NCBI RefSeq assembly: GCF_004330295.1 | Contig: NZ_SJOJ01000001.1 | Span: 186,001-250,000 of the forward strand | Reading direction: 5' to 3' | DNA: 64,000 nt | Source: Rahnella victoriana | GTDB taxonomy: Bacteria; Pseudomonadota; Gammaproteobacteria; Enterobacterales; Enterobacteriaceae | Shown here: positions 45,952 through 55,757 of the stretch, in pieces | Layout: every line of letters starts with the position of its first letter | Numbering within the stretch: position 1 is the stretch's first letter | Position numbers and translations under genes: made by a program | Notes under the pieces: model-generated | What the model was told of the DNA's origin: nothing | What the model saw: the letters and a program-made list of their open reading frames with translations, nothing else | The model's database searches: none

Positions 45952-48648
45952 ATGACTGACGATCGCCCCGATCCGGACAGCCTGCTGGCGCTGGCTAATG
46001 AGAAGCCCCGCGGGCAACTAAAAGTCTTTTTCGGCGCCTGTGCGGGCGTCGGGAAAACTTTTGCCATGTTGCAGGAAGCACAGCGTCTGCGCGCCACCGG
46101 CCTTGACGTGCTGGTCGGCGTGGTGGAAACCCACGGAAGGCAGGAAACGCAGGCGCTGCTGCCGGGGCTTTCTCTGTTACCGCCGAAACGCATACACCAC
46201 CGTGGCCGTCAGGTGCAGGAGTTTGACCTCGACGCCGCGCTGGCCCGCCGCCCTGCCCTGATCCTGATGGATGAACTGGCGCACAGCAATGCCGCCGGTT
46301 CGCGCCATCCGAAACGCTGGCAGGACGTCGAAGAGTTACTCGATGCCGGTATCGACGTGTTTACCACCGTGAATGTTCAGCATCTGGAAAGCCTGAACGA
46401 TGTGGTCAGCGGCGTCACCGGCATCATTATTCGCGAAACCGTTCCCGACCGTCTGTTTGATGACGCCAGCGAAGTGGTGCTGGTGGATTTACCGCCGGAC
46501 TCCCTGCGTCAGCGCCTGAAAGAGGGCAAAGTTTACATCCCCGGTCAGGCTGAACGCGCCATCGAACATTTCTTCCGTAAAGGCAATCTGATTGCCCTTC
46601 GCGAACTTTCCCTGCGCCGCACCGCCGACCGGGTTGACGACCAGATGCGCGAATACCGTGACGATCAGGGCGTTAACCGCGTCTGGCATACCCGCGACGC
46701 GCTGTTGCTGTGTATCGGTCACGGCAGCGGTAACGAAAAACTGGTTCGCGTCGCCGCACGGCTTGCCGCGCGTCTCGGCTGCGTCTGGCACGCGGTATAT
46801 GTGGAAACTCCGCGTCTGCACCGTCTGCCGGAAGGCCAGCGCCGCGCCATTTTGCATTCGCTGAAACTGGCGCAGGAACTGGGCGCGGAAACCGCCACGT
46901 TATCCGACCCGCAGGAAGAACAGGCGATTTTGCGCTACGCCCGTGAACATCGTCTGGGCAAAATCATGACCGGCCGCCGCCGTGAAAAACGCTGGAAATT
47001 CAGCGCCAGTTTTGCCGATAAACTGGCGGATATCGCGCCGGATCTCGATCTGATCGTTGTCGGACTGGAAGATGCGCCGGTGACATCGCCGCGCAAAGAA
47101 CAGGACTCCCGCACCTTCGCCGACCGTTTCAGCCGTCAGTTGTGGGGGTGTGCGCTGGCCGTGGCGCTGTGTGCGGTGATCACCGTGATGTCGCAATGGC
47201 TGGTGCCAACTTTCGATCAGGCCAATCTGGTGATGGTGTATCTGCTCGGCGTGGTGATCGTTGCGCTGTTTTATGGCCGCTGGCCGTCGGTGCTGGCGGC
47301 GGTGATTAACGTCGTCAGCTTTGATCTGTTTTTCGTGCAGCCACGCGGCTCGCTGGCAGTAACAGACGCGCAATATCTGGTGACCTTCGGCGTGATGCTG
47401 ATTGTCGGCATTCTGATCGGCAATCTGACCGCCGGGGTACGTTATCAGGCGCGCATCGCCCGTCACCGTGAAAAACGCGCACAGCATCTGTATGAAATGT
47501 CCAAAGGGCTGAGCCAGTCGCTGACGCCGGAAGCCATCGCGCAAACCAGCCGTCACTTTATTTCTTCCAGCCTGAATGCCAAAACCGCCATTTTGCTGCC
47601 GCAGGAAAACGGCGAGCTGGCGCAACCTGCCGGTGAAATCACGGCGATTGTGGTGGATGACGCCATCGCCCGCTGGAGTTTCGATAAGAAACTGCCTGCC
47701 GGTGCGGGCACCGATACCCTGCCCGGCGTGCCGTATCAGCTGCTGCCGCTGGTGGCGTCGGGAGAGTCGCGCGGCCTGCTGGCGGTCGAACCGCCAAATA
47801 TCCGCCAGTTGCTGGTGCCGGAACAACAACGCCTGTTGCAGACCTTTACCGTGCTGATTGCCAATGCGCTGGAGCGTCTGCATCTGGCCGCCCGCGCAGA
47901 AACGGCGCGGCTGGAAACCGAGCGCGAGCAACTGCGTAACTCGCTGCTCTCCGCGCTGTCGCACGATTTACGCACGCCGCTGACGGTGCTGTTCGGGCAG
48001 GCGGAAATCCTGACGCTGGATCTGGCATCGGAAGGCTCGAAGCACGCGCCGCAGGCCAGTCAGATCCGCCAGCAGGTGCTGAGCACCACGCGGCTGGTGA
48101 ACAATTTGCTGGATATGGCGCGCATTCAGTCCGGCGGATTTAACCTGCGCAAGGAGTGGCAGTCGGTGGAAGAAATCACCGGCAGCGCGCTGCGGATGCT
48201 GGAACCGGTGCTGGCGCATGACAATATTCAGATCGATTTGCCGAAAGAAATGGTGCTGGTCAATTGCGATGCCAGTCTGATCGAACGGGTGCTGATCAAT
48301 CTGCTGGAAAATGCCCATAAATATGCCGGTACCGGCGCGACGATTGGCATCAAAGCCATTCCGCTGGATGAGTGGCTGGAGATTGAAGTCTGGGATAACG
48401 GCCCCGGTATTCCGGCCGGTGCTGAACAGACTATTTTTGAAAAATTCGCCCGTGGCAATAAAGAATCCGCCATTCCCGGCGTGGGGTTGGGATTAGCGAT
48501 TTGTCGTGCCATTATTGAGGTGCACGACGGACGGATCTGGGCGGAAAATGGCCCCGACGGCGGTGCGCGTTTTCGTTTCAGGTTGCCGCTCGAGGCATTG
48601 CCGGAGATGGAAAGTGACATGGAATCAGACATCAACGAGGCATCGTGA
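45952..48648 (+). CDS. kdpD: Sensor histidine kinase KdpD
   Basis: Turgor- and K+-responsive kinase/phosphatase for KdpE. N-terminal KdpD domain with Walker A GACAGVGKTF and ILMDELAHSNAAGSRHPKRWQD, a Usp-like domain ~250-370, four membrane helices ~395-500, a GAF-like segment ~520-640, HisKA with His671 in LSALSHDLRTPLTV, and HATPase_c motifs LLENAHKYAG, WDNGPGIP and GVGLGLAICRAII. 898 residues versus 894. 7 nt after kdpC; its end overlaps kdpE by 4 nt. Confidence 0.96.
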   Translation: MTDDRPDPDSLLALANEKPRGQLKVFFGACAGVGKTFAMLQEAQRLRATGLDVLVGVVETHGRQETQALLPGLSLLPPKRIHHRGRQVQEFDLDAALARRPALILMDELAHSNAAGSRHPKRWQDVEELLDAGIDVFTTVNVQHLESLNDVVSGVTGIIIRETVPDRLFDDASEVVLVDLPPDSLRQRLKEGKVYIPGQAERAIEHFFRKGNLIALRELSLRRTADRVDDQMREYRDDQGVNRVWHTRDALLLCIGHGSGNEKLVRVAARLAARLGCVWHAVYVETPRLHRLPEGQRRAILHSLKLAQELGAETATLSDPQEEQAILRYAREHRLGKIMTGRRREKRWKFSASFADKLADIAPDLDLIVVGLEDAPVTSPRKEQDSRTFADRFSRQLWGCALAVALCAVITVMSQWLVPTFDQANLVMVYLLGVVIVALFYGRWPSVLAAVINVVSFDLFFVQPRGSLAVTDAQYLVTFGVMLIVGILIGNLTAGVRYQARIARHREKRAQHLYEMSKGLSQSLTPEAIAQTSRHFISSSLNAKTAILLPQENGELAQPAGEITAIVVDDAIARWSFDKKLPAGAGTDTLPGVPYQLLPLVASGESRGLLAVEPPNIRQLLVPEQQRLLQTFTVLIANALERLHLAARAETARLETEREQLRNSLLSALSHDLRTPLTVLFGQAEILTLDLASEGSKHAPQASQIRQQVLSTTRLVNNLLDMARIQSGGFNLRKEWQSVEEITGSALRMLEPVLAHDNIQIDLPKEMVLVNCDASLIERVLINLLENAHKYAGTGATIGIKAIPLDEWLEIEVWDNGPGIPAGAEQTIFEKFARGNKESAIPGVGLGLAICRAIIEVHDGRIWAENGPDGGARFRFRLPLEALPEMESDMESDINEAS

Positions 48649-49334
48649 GCGCATCCCCGGTAAATATTTTAATTGTTGAAGATGAAAAAGAAATCCGCCG
48701 CTTTGTGCGCACGGCACTGGAGGCGGAAGGCTTGCGGGTGTTTGAAAGCGAGACGCTGCAACGCGGGCTGATTGAGGCCGGAACCCGTAAACCGGATCTG
48801 ATTATTCTCGATCTCGGTTTACCGGACGGTGACGGCCTGACGTATATCCGCGATTTGCGCCACTGGAGCGCCATCCCGATCATTGTGTTGTCGGCACGCA
48901 CCCGCGAGGAAGACAAGATTGCTGCGCTGGATGCCGGTGCCGATGATTTTCTCACCAAGCCGTTTGGCGTCGGTGAACTGCTGGCGCGGGTTCGCGTGGC
49001 GCTGCGCCGTCATGCGGGCAGTTCACAGGAAAGCCCGCTGGTGACGTTTGCGGATGTGACGGTGGATTTGATCAACCGGCGCGTACAGCGGAACGGGGAA
49101 GATTGTCATCTGACGCCGATTGAATTTCGCCTGCTGGCCGAACTGCTGGCAAACAGCGGCAAGGTCATTACTCAGCGTCAGTTACTGAGCCACGTCTGGG
49201 GCCCGAACTATGTCGAACACAGCCATTATCTGCGCATTTACATGGGGCATCTGCGTCAGAAGCTGGAGGCCGACGCCACCCGGCCGCGTCATTTACTGAC
49301 GGAAACCGGCGTGGGCTATCGTTTTATGCCTTAG
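48645..49334 (+). CDS. kdpE: Response regulator KdpE (OmpR family)
   Basis: Activates kdpFABC when phosphorylated by KdpD. Receiver domain with acidic pocket VEDEKE, phosphorylated Asp56 in LIILDLGLPDGDG, switch Ser in IVLSARTREEDKI and Lys in DFLTKPFGVGELLARV; C-terminal winged helix LTPIEFRLLAELLANSGKVITQRQLLSHVWG...HYLRIYMGHLRQKLE. GTG start overlapping kdpD by 4 nt. 229 residues. Its last 11 nt overlap the end of the convergent PadR gene. Confidence 0.96.
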   Translation: MSASPVNILIVEDEKEIRRFVRTALEAEGLRVFESETLQRGLIEAGTRKPDLIILDLGLPDGDGLTYIRDLRHWSAIPIIVLSARTREEDKIAALDAGADDFLTKPFGVGELLARVRVALRRHAGSSQESPLVTFADVTVDLINRRVQRNGEDCHLTPIEFRLLAELLANSGKVITQRQLLSHVWGPNYVEHSHYLRIYMGHLRQKLEADATRPRHLLTETGVGYRFMP

Positions 49335-50040
49335 GTTCGTCAGCTTCCGCTCTGGCTTCGCCAAATTCGGCTTCCAGGCTTTCAGCCGCCTGCTGCAAAA
49401 TCGCATTCACACGCACCACCTGCTCCGGCGTTAAATCCGCACGCATCATGTTGCCGCGCAGGGCGTGGCGCAGGCGATGCATGGATTCATGGATGCCTTC
49501 CGCCAGGTTGTTTTCACGCGGACGCTGAGCGCCGGCCAGACGGGCAAAAATCACATCGACCGCCGCCTGATGCTGCGCCAGTTCCACTTTGCCCGCTTCG
49601 GTGATTTGATAACTTTTGCGGCCATTGCCGGTGGCGACAGGCTCAAGGAAATCCTGTTCTTCCAGCAGCGTCAGCGTCGGGTAAATCACGCCCGGACTCG
49701 GTACATACAGACCGGAAGAGGCTTCTTCGATGGCTTTGATCAGCTCATAACCGTGGCTCGGTTTTTTCGCCACCAGCGCCAGCAGTACGCGGCGTAAATC
49801 ACCGTGTTCAAACAGACGATGTACACCCCGCTCACCGCGCCCGCCACGGCGACCTTCGCCACGTCCGCGACGTTCGCGCCCTTCTTCTCCCCGTTCTTCA
49901 CCGCGATGACGGCCGTCACGACGTAACGCATGGCGCTCGCTGTGATCACCAACATCAGATTCATGACGGCAATGACCGCGATGCCCTTCTTCCCGGCTAC
50001 CGTGACCGCGATGGCGGCCTTCAAACATTTTGCTAAACAT
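49324..50040 (-). CDS. PadR-family regulator, YqjI-like, with His/Arg-rich N-terminus
   Basis: 238 residues. The first ~72 are low complexity, rich in His, Arg, Gly and Glu (GRHRGHGSREEGHRGHCRHES) and probably bind metal. Residues ~76-150 are a PadR winged helix: LRRVLLALVAKKPSHGYELIKAIEEASSGLYVPSPGVIYPTLTLLEEQ. The C-terminal part is helical, for dimerisation. This layout is that of E. coli YqjI, a Ni- and Fe-responsive repressor, though that one is Cys-richer. It carries a perfect palindrome at its start, consistent with autorepression. Convergent with kdpE. Confidence 0.85.
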   Translation of the reverse strand: MFSKMFEGRHRGHGSREEGHRGHCRHESDVGDHSERHALRRDGRHRGEERGEEGRERRGRGEGRRGGRGERGVHRLFEHGDLRRVLLALVAKKPSHGYELIKAIEEASSGLYVPSPGVIYPTLTLLEEQDFLEPVATGNGRKSYQITEAGKVELAQHQAAVDVIFARLAGAQRPRENNLAEGIHESMHRLRHALRGNMMRADLTPEQVVRVNAILQQAAESLEAEFGEARAEADEPKA

Positions 50041-50053
50041 ATTGTATGCCCTA

Positions 50054-50087
50054 TTTAGATATATCGAATTATTTCGATATATCTAAA
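50054..50087 (-). promoter_or_regulatory. Perfect palindromic operator of the PadR regulator
   Basis: Arms TTTAGATATATCGAA and TTCGATATATCTAAA are perfect inverted repeats of 15 bp separated by TTAT. The right arm ends 47 nt upstream of the start codon at 50040 and would overlap the promoter. The GATATATC core is repeated within each arm. Confidence 0.8.
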
Positions 50088-50125
50088 GTAGATCGGTTTT
50101 CAGAAACTGGCAAGCGGAAAAACGC

Positions 50126-50141
50126 ATTTAGATATATCTTT
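50126..50141 (-). promoter_or_regulatory. Second copy of the PadR operator half-site
   Basis: ATTTAGATATATCTTT shares TTTAGATATATC with the main palindrome, ~40 bp further upstream, roughly four helical turns. It may be an auxiliary binding site allowing cooperative repression. Confidence 0.55.
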
Positions 50142-50173
50142 ATTAACATCTGAACTTCCGGCAAGAAACGGGC

Positions 50174-50204
50174 AAAAAAAAAAGCGCTGAATAATCAGCG
50201 CCTT
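50174..50204 (-). terminator. pgm terminator
   Basis: Stem GCGCTGA/TCAGCGC with loop ATAA, followed on the minus strand by a run of ten T. Strong intrinsic terminator 22 nt after the pgm stop. Confidence 0.93.
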
Positions 50205-50225
50205 TGATGAGAAGCAGAGAACGGC

Positions 50226-51869
50226 TTATTTAGCGTCGGCAAGAACCTTGCTGACGATTTCTACCGCTTCTTTCTCGATTTGTTCACGGTGTTCAGCACC
50301 GAGGAAGCTTTCACAATAGATTTTGTAGGCTTCTTCTGTGCCGGACGGACGTGCCGCAAACCAGCCGTTTTTGGTCATCACTTTCAGACCGCCAATGGAC
50401 GCACCGTTACCCGGCGCGTTGGTCAGGCGGGCGGTGATCGGGTCACCGGCCAGGGTGTCTGCTTTCACCTGTTCAGGAGAAAGTTTAGACAGCGCGGCTT
50501 TCTGTGCGTGCGTCGCAGGCGCCTGAATACGGTTGTAGCTTGGTGCGCCAAAGCGGGCCGCCAGCTCGTTGTAATGTTCCTGCGGATTCTTGCCGGTGAC
50601 GGCGGTGATTTCCGCGGCCAGCAGACACATGATGATGCCGTCTTTGTCGGTTGACCACGGTGTGCCGTCGAAACGCAGGAATGAAGCCCCGGCACTTTCT
50701 TCGCCACCAAAACCGAAGCTGCCGTCAAACAGACCGTCAACGAACCATTTGAAACCGACCGGCACTTCCACCAGCTTACGGCCCAAATCTTCCACCACGC
50801 GGTCGATCATCGCACTGGAAACCAGCGTCTTACCGACGGCAACGTCTTTGCCCCACTGCGGACGGTGCTGGAACAGGTACTGAATCGCCACCGCCAGATA
50901 ATGGTTCGGGTTCATCAGACCGGCAGGTGTCACGATACCGTGGCGGTCGTAATCCGGGTCGTTAGCGAAGGCCAGATCGAACTTATCACGCAGGGCCAGC
51001 AGACCGGCCATCGCCGATTCAGACGAGCAGTCCATGCGGATCACGCCGTCGTGGTCGAGATGCATGAAACGGAAAGTCTGATCGACTTCATCGTTTACCA
51101 GCGTCAGATCCAGTTTGTAATGTTCCGCGATACGCTTCCAGTATTCGATACCGGAACCGCCGAGCGGATCCACACCCAGTTTCAGGCCGGCTTTCTGAAT
51201 CGCGGCCATATCCACGATATCGGTCAGCCCTTCGATAAATGGCTGCACCAGATCTTTCGCCACCAGATGACCGCTTTTCCACGCCTGATCGAGAGACTGA
51301 CGTTTCACACCGGAAAGCTTAGCCGCCAGCAGTGCGTTAGCACGCTTCTCAATTACCGAGGTCAGATTGGTATCTGCCGGGCCGCCGTTGGTCGGGTTAT
51401 ATTTGATGCCGCCATCTTCCGGCGGGTTGTGCGAAGGCGTGATGACGATGCCATCTGCCAGCGCGCCGCCGTTGCGGTTGTGGGTCAGGATGGCGTGAGA
51501 CACGGCCGGTGTCGGCGTGAATCCGTTGTCTTCCTGAACAATGACATCCACGCCATTGGCGGTCAGCACTTCCAGCACAGAGATAAATGCCGGTTCGGAC
51601 AGCGCATGGGTATCTTTACCCACGTAGCACGGGCCGGTGGTGCCCTGCTCTTTACGCACTTCAGCAATTGCCTGAGCAATCGCCAAGATGTGCGCTTCAT
51701 TAAAGCTGTGACGCAACGAACTACCGCGATGGCCGGACGTGCCGAATTTCACCGCGTGTGCAGTGTTAGCCGGATCCGGTTGCAGAACGTAATACTGTGA
51801 CGTTAACTGCGCCACATTGATCAAATCGCTTTGCTGAGCAGGTTGCCCTGCACGGGGGTGATTAGCCAC
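50226..51869 (-). CDS. pgm: Phosphoglucomutase (alpha-D-glucose specific)
   Basis: Interconverts glucose 1-phosphate and glucose 6-phosphate, linking glycolysis to glycogen, UDP-glucose and envelope sugar synthesis. Phosphoserine loop [27 protein letters not shown] near residue 145, metal loop [13 protein letters not shown], sugar loop [10 protein letters not shown] and phosphate-binding C-terminus [15 protein letters not shown]. 547 residues versus 546. Follows seqA by 25 nt, the conserved seqA-pgm operon. Confidence 0.97.
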   Translation of the reverse strand: MANHPRAGQPAQQSDLINVAQLTSQYYVLQPDPANTAHAVKFGTSGHRGSSLRHSFNEAHILAIAQAIAEVRKEQGTTGPCYVGKDTHALSEPAFISVLEVLTANGVDVIVQEDNGFTPTPAVSHAILTHNRNGGALADGIVITPSHNPPEDGGIKYNPTNGGPADTNLTSVIEKRANALLAAKLSGVKRQSLDQAWKSGHLVAKDLVQPFIEGLTDIVDMAAIQKAGLKLGVDPLGGSGIEYWKRIAEHYKLDLTLVNDEVDQTFRFMHLDHDGVIRMDCSSESAMAGLLALRDKFDLAFANDPDYDRHGIVTPAGLMNPNHYLAVAIQYLFQHRPQWGKDVAVGKTLVSSAMIDRVVEDLGRKLVEVPVGFKWFVDGLFDGSFGFGGEESAGASFLRFDGTPWSTDKDGIIMCLLAAEITAVTGKNPQEHYNELAARFGAPSYNRIQAPATHAQKAALSKLSPEQVKADTLAGDPITARLTNAPGNGASIGGLKVMTKNGWFAARPSGTEEAYKIYCESFLGAEHREQIEKEAVEIVSKVLADAK

Positions 51870-51894
51870 TGGCGCTTCTCCCTTACGCTGAAAT

Positions 51895-52449
51895 TTAGAG
51901 GGTGCCGCACACTTTGTCAGTCAGTTCCGCCGGGAACTGCATGAGCTGCATGATGTGTTCGATCATGCTGCGTTTGCGACCTGTGTTGGTATTCGTAATA
52001 ACCCAATACGGCGTTCCGGGAACGTGTTTAGGCTTGGTATGAATGCCGTTTTGCAGCAGGGTTTGCTGGTCACCGGCAAAATAGGTCCGCGTGCGGCCGG
52101 TCAGAGAGTCGGTCGCCGTCGCAAATTCTTTCGGGTTGAGGGTATACAAGGTCGACAGGATCAGCATAAAGCGGTTCACCGCTTTGCTTTGTTCTGCGTA
52201 TTCATCGGACAGCAGCAGTTCACGGACGGCGCGGACTTTATCACGCGACGTCGGGGCTGCGGCGGCGGCAGGTTTTTCCTGCGCGACAGTGCCGGCGATA
52301 ACAGAAGGGGTCACTGGCGCGGCAGGAGCGGTCTGACCGGCAGTAAACTTCAACATACGGCGTAAAATATCAGACGCGCTTTCACCGATTGCTTGCGTAT
52401 GGCTGGCAATATAGCGGTAGAGTTCTTCGTCAACCTCAATAGTTTTCAT
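51895..52449 (-). CDS. seqA: Negative modulator of replication initiation SeqA
   Basis: Binds hemimethylated GATC sites, sequesters oriC and organises new DNA. N-terminal oligomerisation domain [33 protein letters not shown], an Ala/Pro-rich linker ~50-70, and a C-terminal DNA-binding domain with [27 protein letters not shown]. 184 residues versus 181; the linker is the variable part. First gene of seqA-pgm. Confidence 0.96.
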   Translation of the reverse strand: MKTIEVDEELYRYIASHTQAIGESASDILRRMLKFTAGQTAPAAPVTPSVIAGTVAQEKPAAAAAPTSRDKVRAVRELLLSDEYAEQSKAVNRFMLILSTLYTLNPKEFATATDSLTGRTRTYFAGDQQTLLQNGIHTKPKHVPGTPYWVITNTNTGRKRSMIEHIMQLMQFPAELTDKVCGTL

Positions 52450-52702
52450 CTTTATCCAGTACTGTTTTTCTACTTAATTCATTCAAAAGGATTATACAAA
52501 TTTCTACGCAGTAACAAACAGAGGAATTGCGCCGCGAAGCAAAATCCAGACAACTTCCCGATTTTGCTGCATGCTGACATCAACCCGCCGGCTTCCTGAT
52601 AGACAAATCCCGCTCTGGCATCTGGCAGACACTTTCTGTTTTCAAAAATTATCCGCAAGTCATGATAACCTAATGAGATTGTTTATCTGTATGAACTTCG
52701 CT

Positions 52703-53473
52703 ATGAAATTACATTATCGCCTGCAAGAAGCTGACGTCGCTGGCAGCACCGCCCTGCCGGTTTTACTGATCCACGGCCTGTTCGGCACCCTCGATAATCT
52801 GGGCATTCTGGCCCGCGACCTGAAAAAACAGCATAACGTGTTACAGGTCGATTTGCGTAATCACGGTCAGTCAGGACGCGCCGGCGAGATGTCTTATGCC
52901 GCCATGGCGCAGGATTTAGTGGAAACGCTGGATGAGGTGGGTTTCCAAAAAATCATCGTTATCGGTCACTCAATGGGCGGAAAAGCGGCAATGGCGCTGA
53001 CGGCGCTGATCCCTGATCGCATCGAAAGGCTGATCGCCATTGATGTCGCGCCGGTGGATTACCACGTGCGCCGTCATGATGAGATTTTTGCGGCAATTAA
53101 CGCGGTAACCGACGCCGGACTCCGCGACCGCACCTCGGCCACTGAGTGTATGCGTGAGTATATAAAGGAAGACGGCGTGATCCAGTTCCTGCTGAAATCG
53201 TTCCAGCAGGGAGAATGGCGTTTCAACGTGCCGGTGCTGCTGAGCGAATACGACACCATTACCGGCTGGGAAGAGGTGCCGCCGTGGGATCATCCGGCGC
53301 TGTTTATCCGTGGCGGTTTATCGCCGTATGTGCAGGATGAATATCGCGATGCGATTGCCCGCCAGTTCCCGCAGGCCAAAGCGCATGTGGTGGCGGGAGC
53401 GGGTCATTGGGTGCACGCCGAAAAACCCGATGCGGTGCTGCGCGCTGTGCATCGTTTCATCGATGCAGCCTGA
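52703..53473 (+). CDS. ybfF: Alpha/beta-hydrolase esterase YbfF
   Basis: Cytoplasmic esterase hydrolysing short-chain acyl esters or acyl-CoAs in E. coli. Oxyanion-hole LLIHGLFGTLDNLG, nucleophile elbow GHSMGGKAAMALTAL, catalytic His in GAGHWVHAEKPDAVL, and IAIDVAPVDYHVRRHDEIFAAINAV. 256 residues from ATG 52703, compared with 254 in E. coli; in-frame ATGs at 52691 and 52673 exist, none with a clear ribosome site, so the exact start is open. Divergent from seqA, as in E. coli. Confidence 0.92.
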   Translation: MKLHYRLQEADVAGSTALPVLLIHGLFGTLDNLGILARDLKKQHNVLQVDLRNHGQSGRAGEMSYAAMAQDLVETLDEVGFQKIIVIGHSMGGKAAMALTALIPDRIERLIAIDVAPVDYHVRRHDEIFAAINAVTDAGLRDRTSATECMREYIKEDGVIQFLLKSFQQGEWRFNVPVLLSEYDTITGWEEVPPWDHPALFIRGGLSPYVQDEYRDAIARQFPQAKAHVVAGAGHWVHAEKPDAVLRAVHRFIDAA

Positions 53474-53735
53474 GGTTTAACATCCTGGGGATAAATTGTG
53501 CAAAAAGTCTGCACAACTTAGGAAGTTATCATGAAATCAGGGCAATCAGGCGTTGTGAACCCCAGGCGCGCCAGTGTATGATTGCGCGCTATAATTTTGC
53601 CACCCCGTTTTACTCACTGTGAGTCGCGGGGGGTAAATTGGGTCAGGGTTTCTTAGCCCGAAATGTGTGAAACGCTCGTCAGGAACCGGCTTGCCGTTTT
53701 CCGATGTAAAAACTTCCCTGGTTGTACCGCTACCT

Positions 53736-54017
53736 ATGGCAAAAGAACAACTGGATCGCACGACGATTGATCTGTTCGCAGATGACCGCCGTCCTGGGCG
53801 TCCAAAAACAAATCCGCTATCCCGTGATGAACAGCTCAGGATCAATAAGCGCAACCAGTTACGCCGCGATAAAGCGAGCGGCCTGCGTCGCGTGGAGCTG
53901 AAAATGAACGCCGATGCTGTTGATATGCTCAATAAGCTGGCAGAAGAACGCAATATCAGTCGTAGCGAATTGATTGAAGAGATGCTGCTGTCGCATCTTA
54001 ACGGTCATGAAGGCTGA
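53736..54017 (+). CDS. ybfE: YbfE family ribbon-helix-helix-type protein
   Basis: Small basic protein of 93 residues beginning MAKEQLDRTTIDLFADDRRPGRPKTNPLSRDEQLRINKRNQLRRDK; the C-terminal half VELKMNADAVDMLNKLAEERNISRSELIEEML has the pattern of a ribbon-helix-helix (MetJ/Arc) DNA-binding fold. Closely matches E. coli YbfE, a LexA-controlled gene of unknown role upstream of fldA. No CTGT-N8-ACAG LexA box was recognised upstream here. An upstream in-frame extension to 53667 is less family-like. Confidence 0.88.
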   Translation: MAKEQLDRTTIDLFADDRRPGRPKTNPLSRDEQLRINKRNQLRRDKASGLRRVELKMNADAVDMLNKLAEERNISRSELIEEMLLSHLNGHEG

Positions 54018-54021
54018 TTGA

Positions 54022-54057
54022 AAACGGGTAACCCTCTCAGGCTACCCGTTTGTTTTT
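54022..54057 (+). terminator. ybfE terminator
   Basis: Stem AAACGGGTA/TACCCGTTT with a 12-nt loop, followed by GTTTTTTC. 4 nt after the ybfE stop on the plus strand. Confidence 0.85.
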
Positions 54058-54092
54058 TCTTAACTATTCCACGCTAACGCTTTTCTTCCCCC

Positions 54093-55757
54093 TCAGAACG
54101 TTTCCCAGTTTTCAGCACTTTTCGCCGAAAGCATGCCGGTATCCGGACGCAGTAATGGCGCGGAAATTGACTTCGCCGGACGCGATCCGACGCTGGTCAC
54201 GCTGTCTTTCAGCTTGAACGTGGCGACGGCGTTGTTCAGCAATGACGCCTGTTCTTCCAGCGAAACCGCAGCCTGCGATGCCTGTTCCACCAGCGCGGCG
54301 TTCTGCTGCGTCACGCTGTCCATTTCAGTGACGGCCACCGCCACCTGGCTGATGCCTTTGCTTTGTTCATCAGACGCAGACGCGATTTCCGCCATGATAT
54401 CGGTGACGTGCGTAATGGAACGCACCACTTCATTCATGGTCTGACCGGCGTTTTCAACCAGCCGCGAACCGCTGTCGACGCGGGAAACCGATTCGCTGAT
54501 CAGCTGCTCGATTTCCTTCGCCGCCTGCGCACTGCGCTGTGCCAGATTGCGCACTTCGCTGGCGACCACCGCAAAACCCCGTCCCTGCTCGCCCGCACGC
54601 GCGGCTTCAACCGCGGCGTTCAGCGCCAGAATGTTGGTCTGGAAAGCGATGCTGTTAATGACCGACGTGATTTCGGCAATTTTCTTCGAGCTGCCGGAGA
54701 TGTCTTTCATGGTGCTGACCACATCCGCGACGATATTCCCGCCGCGCTGCGCGGTACCGGAGGCTTCAATCACCAGCTGGCTGGCGTGATGCGCGTTATC
54801 GGCATTGTGTTTCACGGTAGCGGTCAGTTCTTCCATGCTGGCGGCGGTTTCTTCCAGCGCCGAGGCCTGTTCTTCTGTACGGGAAGACAGATCGTTGTTA
54901 CCGGCTGAAATCTCTGACGCGCCCTGATAAATGTGGTTGGTACAGTTACGGATGGTTTGGACGGTATTCACCAGACTCAGCTGCATTAAGTTCAGCAACG
55001 GGATCAGCTTACCGGCACAGTTTTTACCGAACTCTTCCAGATAATGCGTCAGGTCGCCGCTGGCGATCACCGCGAAATGGTCGCGGATTTGATCCAGTGG
55101 TCTCACCAGCGCCATCACCAGATAACGGTCGGTCAGGAGTAAAATCACCAGCCCGATACCAAACGCCGTCAGCAAAATCACTTTGCCGATGGAGGTCAGA
55201 TGGGTCGATTGACGTTGCGCCGCATCGAAATCAACGGCGATCTGGCCGCTGACGTTTTCCATGGACGCGCCAAAGCTGCGGCTCAGCGCAGGGACGGTTG
55301 AATTGGCGAGCTGGTTATAAGTCCCGATATCCTTGCTGCTCGCGGCGGCAAATAACGGCGTGACGCCCTGCGTGATCAGGTTGTCCCAGTTAGTGCTCAG
55401 TTCCTGAACGGCGGCTTCTTCCAGACCTGGATGCGGCGCTGTTTTAAAACTGGCCAGCGCCTGCGTCAGTCCGTCGAGGGATTGTTTCGCGGTATCAAAA
55501 ATTTCCGGCCCTTTTGATGGGTCGGCCTGAAGCTGTGCGACGGCGCGGCTCAGGCGCGTCACGGTACGAAAATACTGATCATTACCTTTGTTGATCAGCG
55601 CCATATTGTTGACCAGCTCGGTACTGTTTTTGGTATTTTGCGTCAGCGTGTCAAGTGAGGAGACGGTGTAAAGGGAAACACCGGCCCACATGACGCAGAA
55701 GATGCCAAGAATCGTTAATAATGCGGCCCTGATGGTGATATTTTTTAAAAACTGCAC
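54093..55757 (-). CDS. Methyl-accepting chemotaxis protein
   Basis: 554-residue transmembrane chemoreceptor. N-terminal TM1 ~10-32, periplasmic four-helix ligand domain ~33-187 of the Tar/Tsr type, TM2 ~190-212, HAMP ~213-265, and a signalling domain with the hairpin tip [34 protein letters not shown]. Methylation helices carry [17 protein letters not shown]. It ends in NWETF, the CheR/CheB-docking pentapeptide of high-abundance receptors such as Tar and Tsr. Ligand unknown: the Tar Arg-type aspartate motif was not confirmed. It is absent from this spot in E. coli, between ybfE and fldA. Confidence 0.92.
   Translation of the reverse strand: MQFLKNITIRAALLTILGIFCVMWAGVSLYTVSSLDTLTQNTKNSTELVNNMALINKGNDQYFRTVTRLSRAVAQLQADPSKGPEIFDTAKQSLDGLTQALASFKTAPHPGLEEAAVQELSTNWDNLITQGVTPLFAAASSKDIGTYNQLANSTVPALSRSFGASMENVSGQIAVDFDAAQRQSTHLTSIGKVILLTAFGIGLVILLLTDRYLVMALVRPLDQIRDHFAVIASGDLTHYLEEFGKNCAGKLIPLLNLMQLSLVNTVQTIRNCTNHIYQGASEISAGNNDLSSRTEEQASALEETAASMEELTATVKHNADNAHHASQLVIEASGTAQRGGNIVADVVSTMKDISGSSKKIAEITSVINSIAFQTNILALNAAVEAARAGEQGRGFAVVASEVRNLAQRSAQAAKEIEQLISESVSRVDSGSRLVENAGQTMNEVVRSITHVTDIMAEIASASDEQSKGISQVAVAVTEMDSVTQQNAALVEQASQAAVSLEEQASLLNNAVATFKLKDSVTSVGSRPAKSISAPLLRPDTGMLSAKSAENWETF

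Noticed and set aside
46900-47964. 354-codon open frame antisense to kdpD
   Set aside because: Reverse-frame shadow of a GC-biased gene; rich in Arg, Gln and His, no motif, no ribosome site.
53474-53735. LexA box upstream of ybfE
   Set aside because: E. coli ybfE is LexA-regulated, but no CTGT-N8-ACAG match was seen here by eye.
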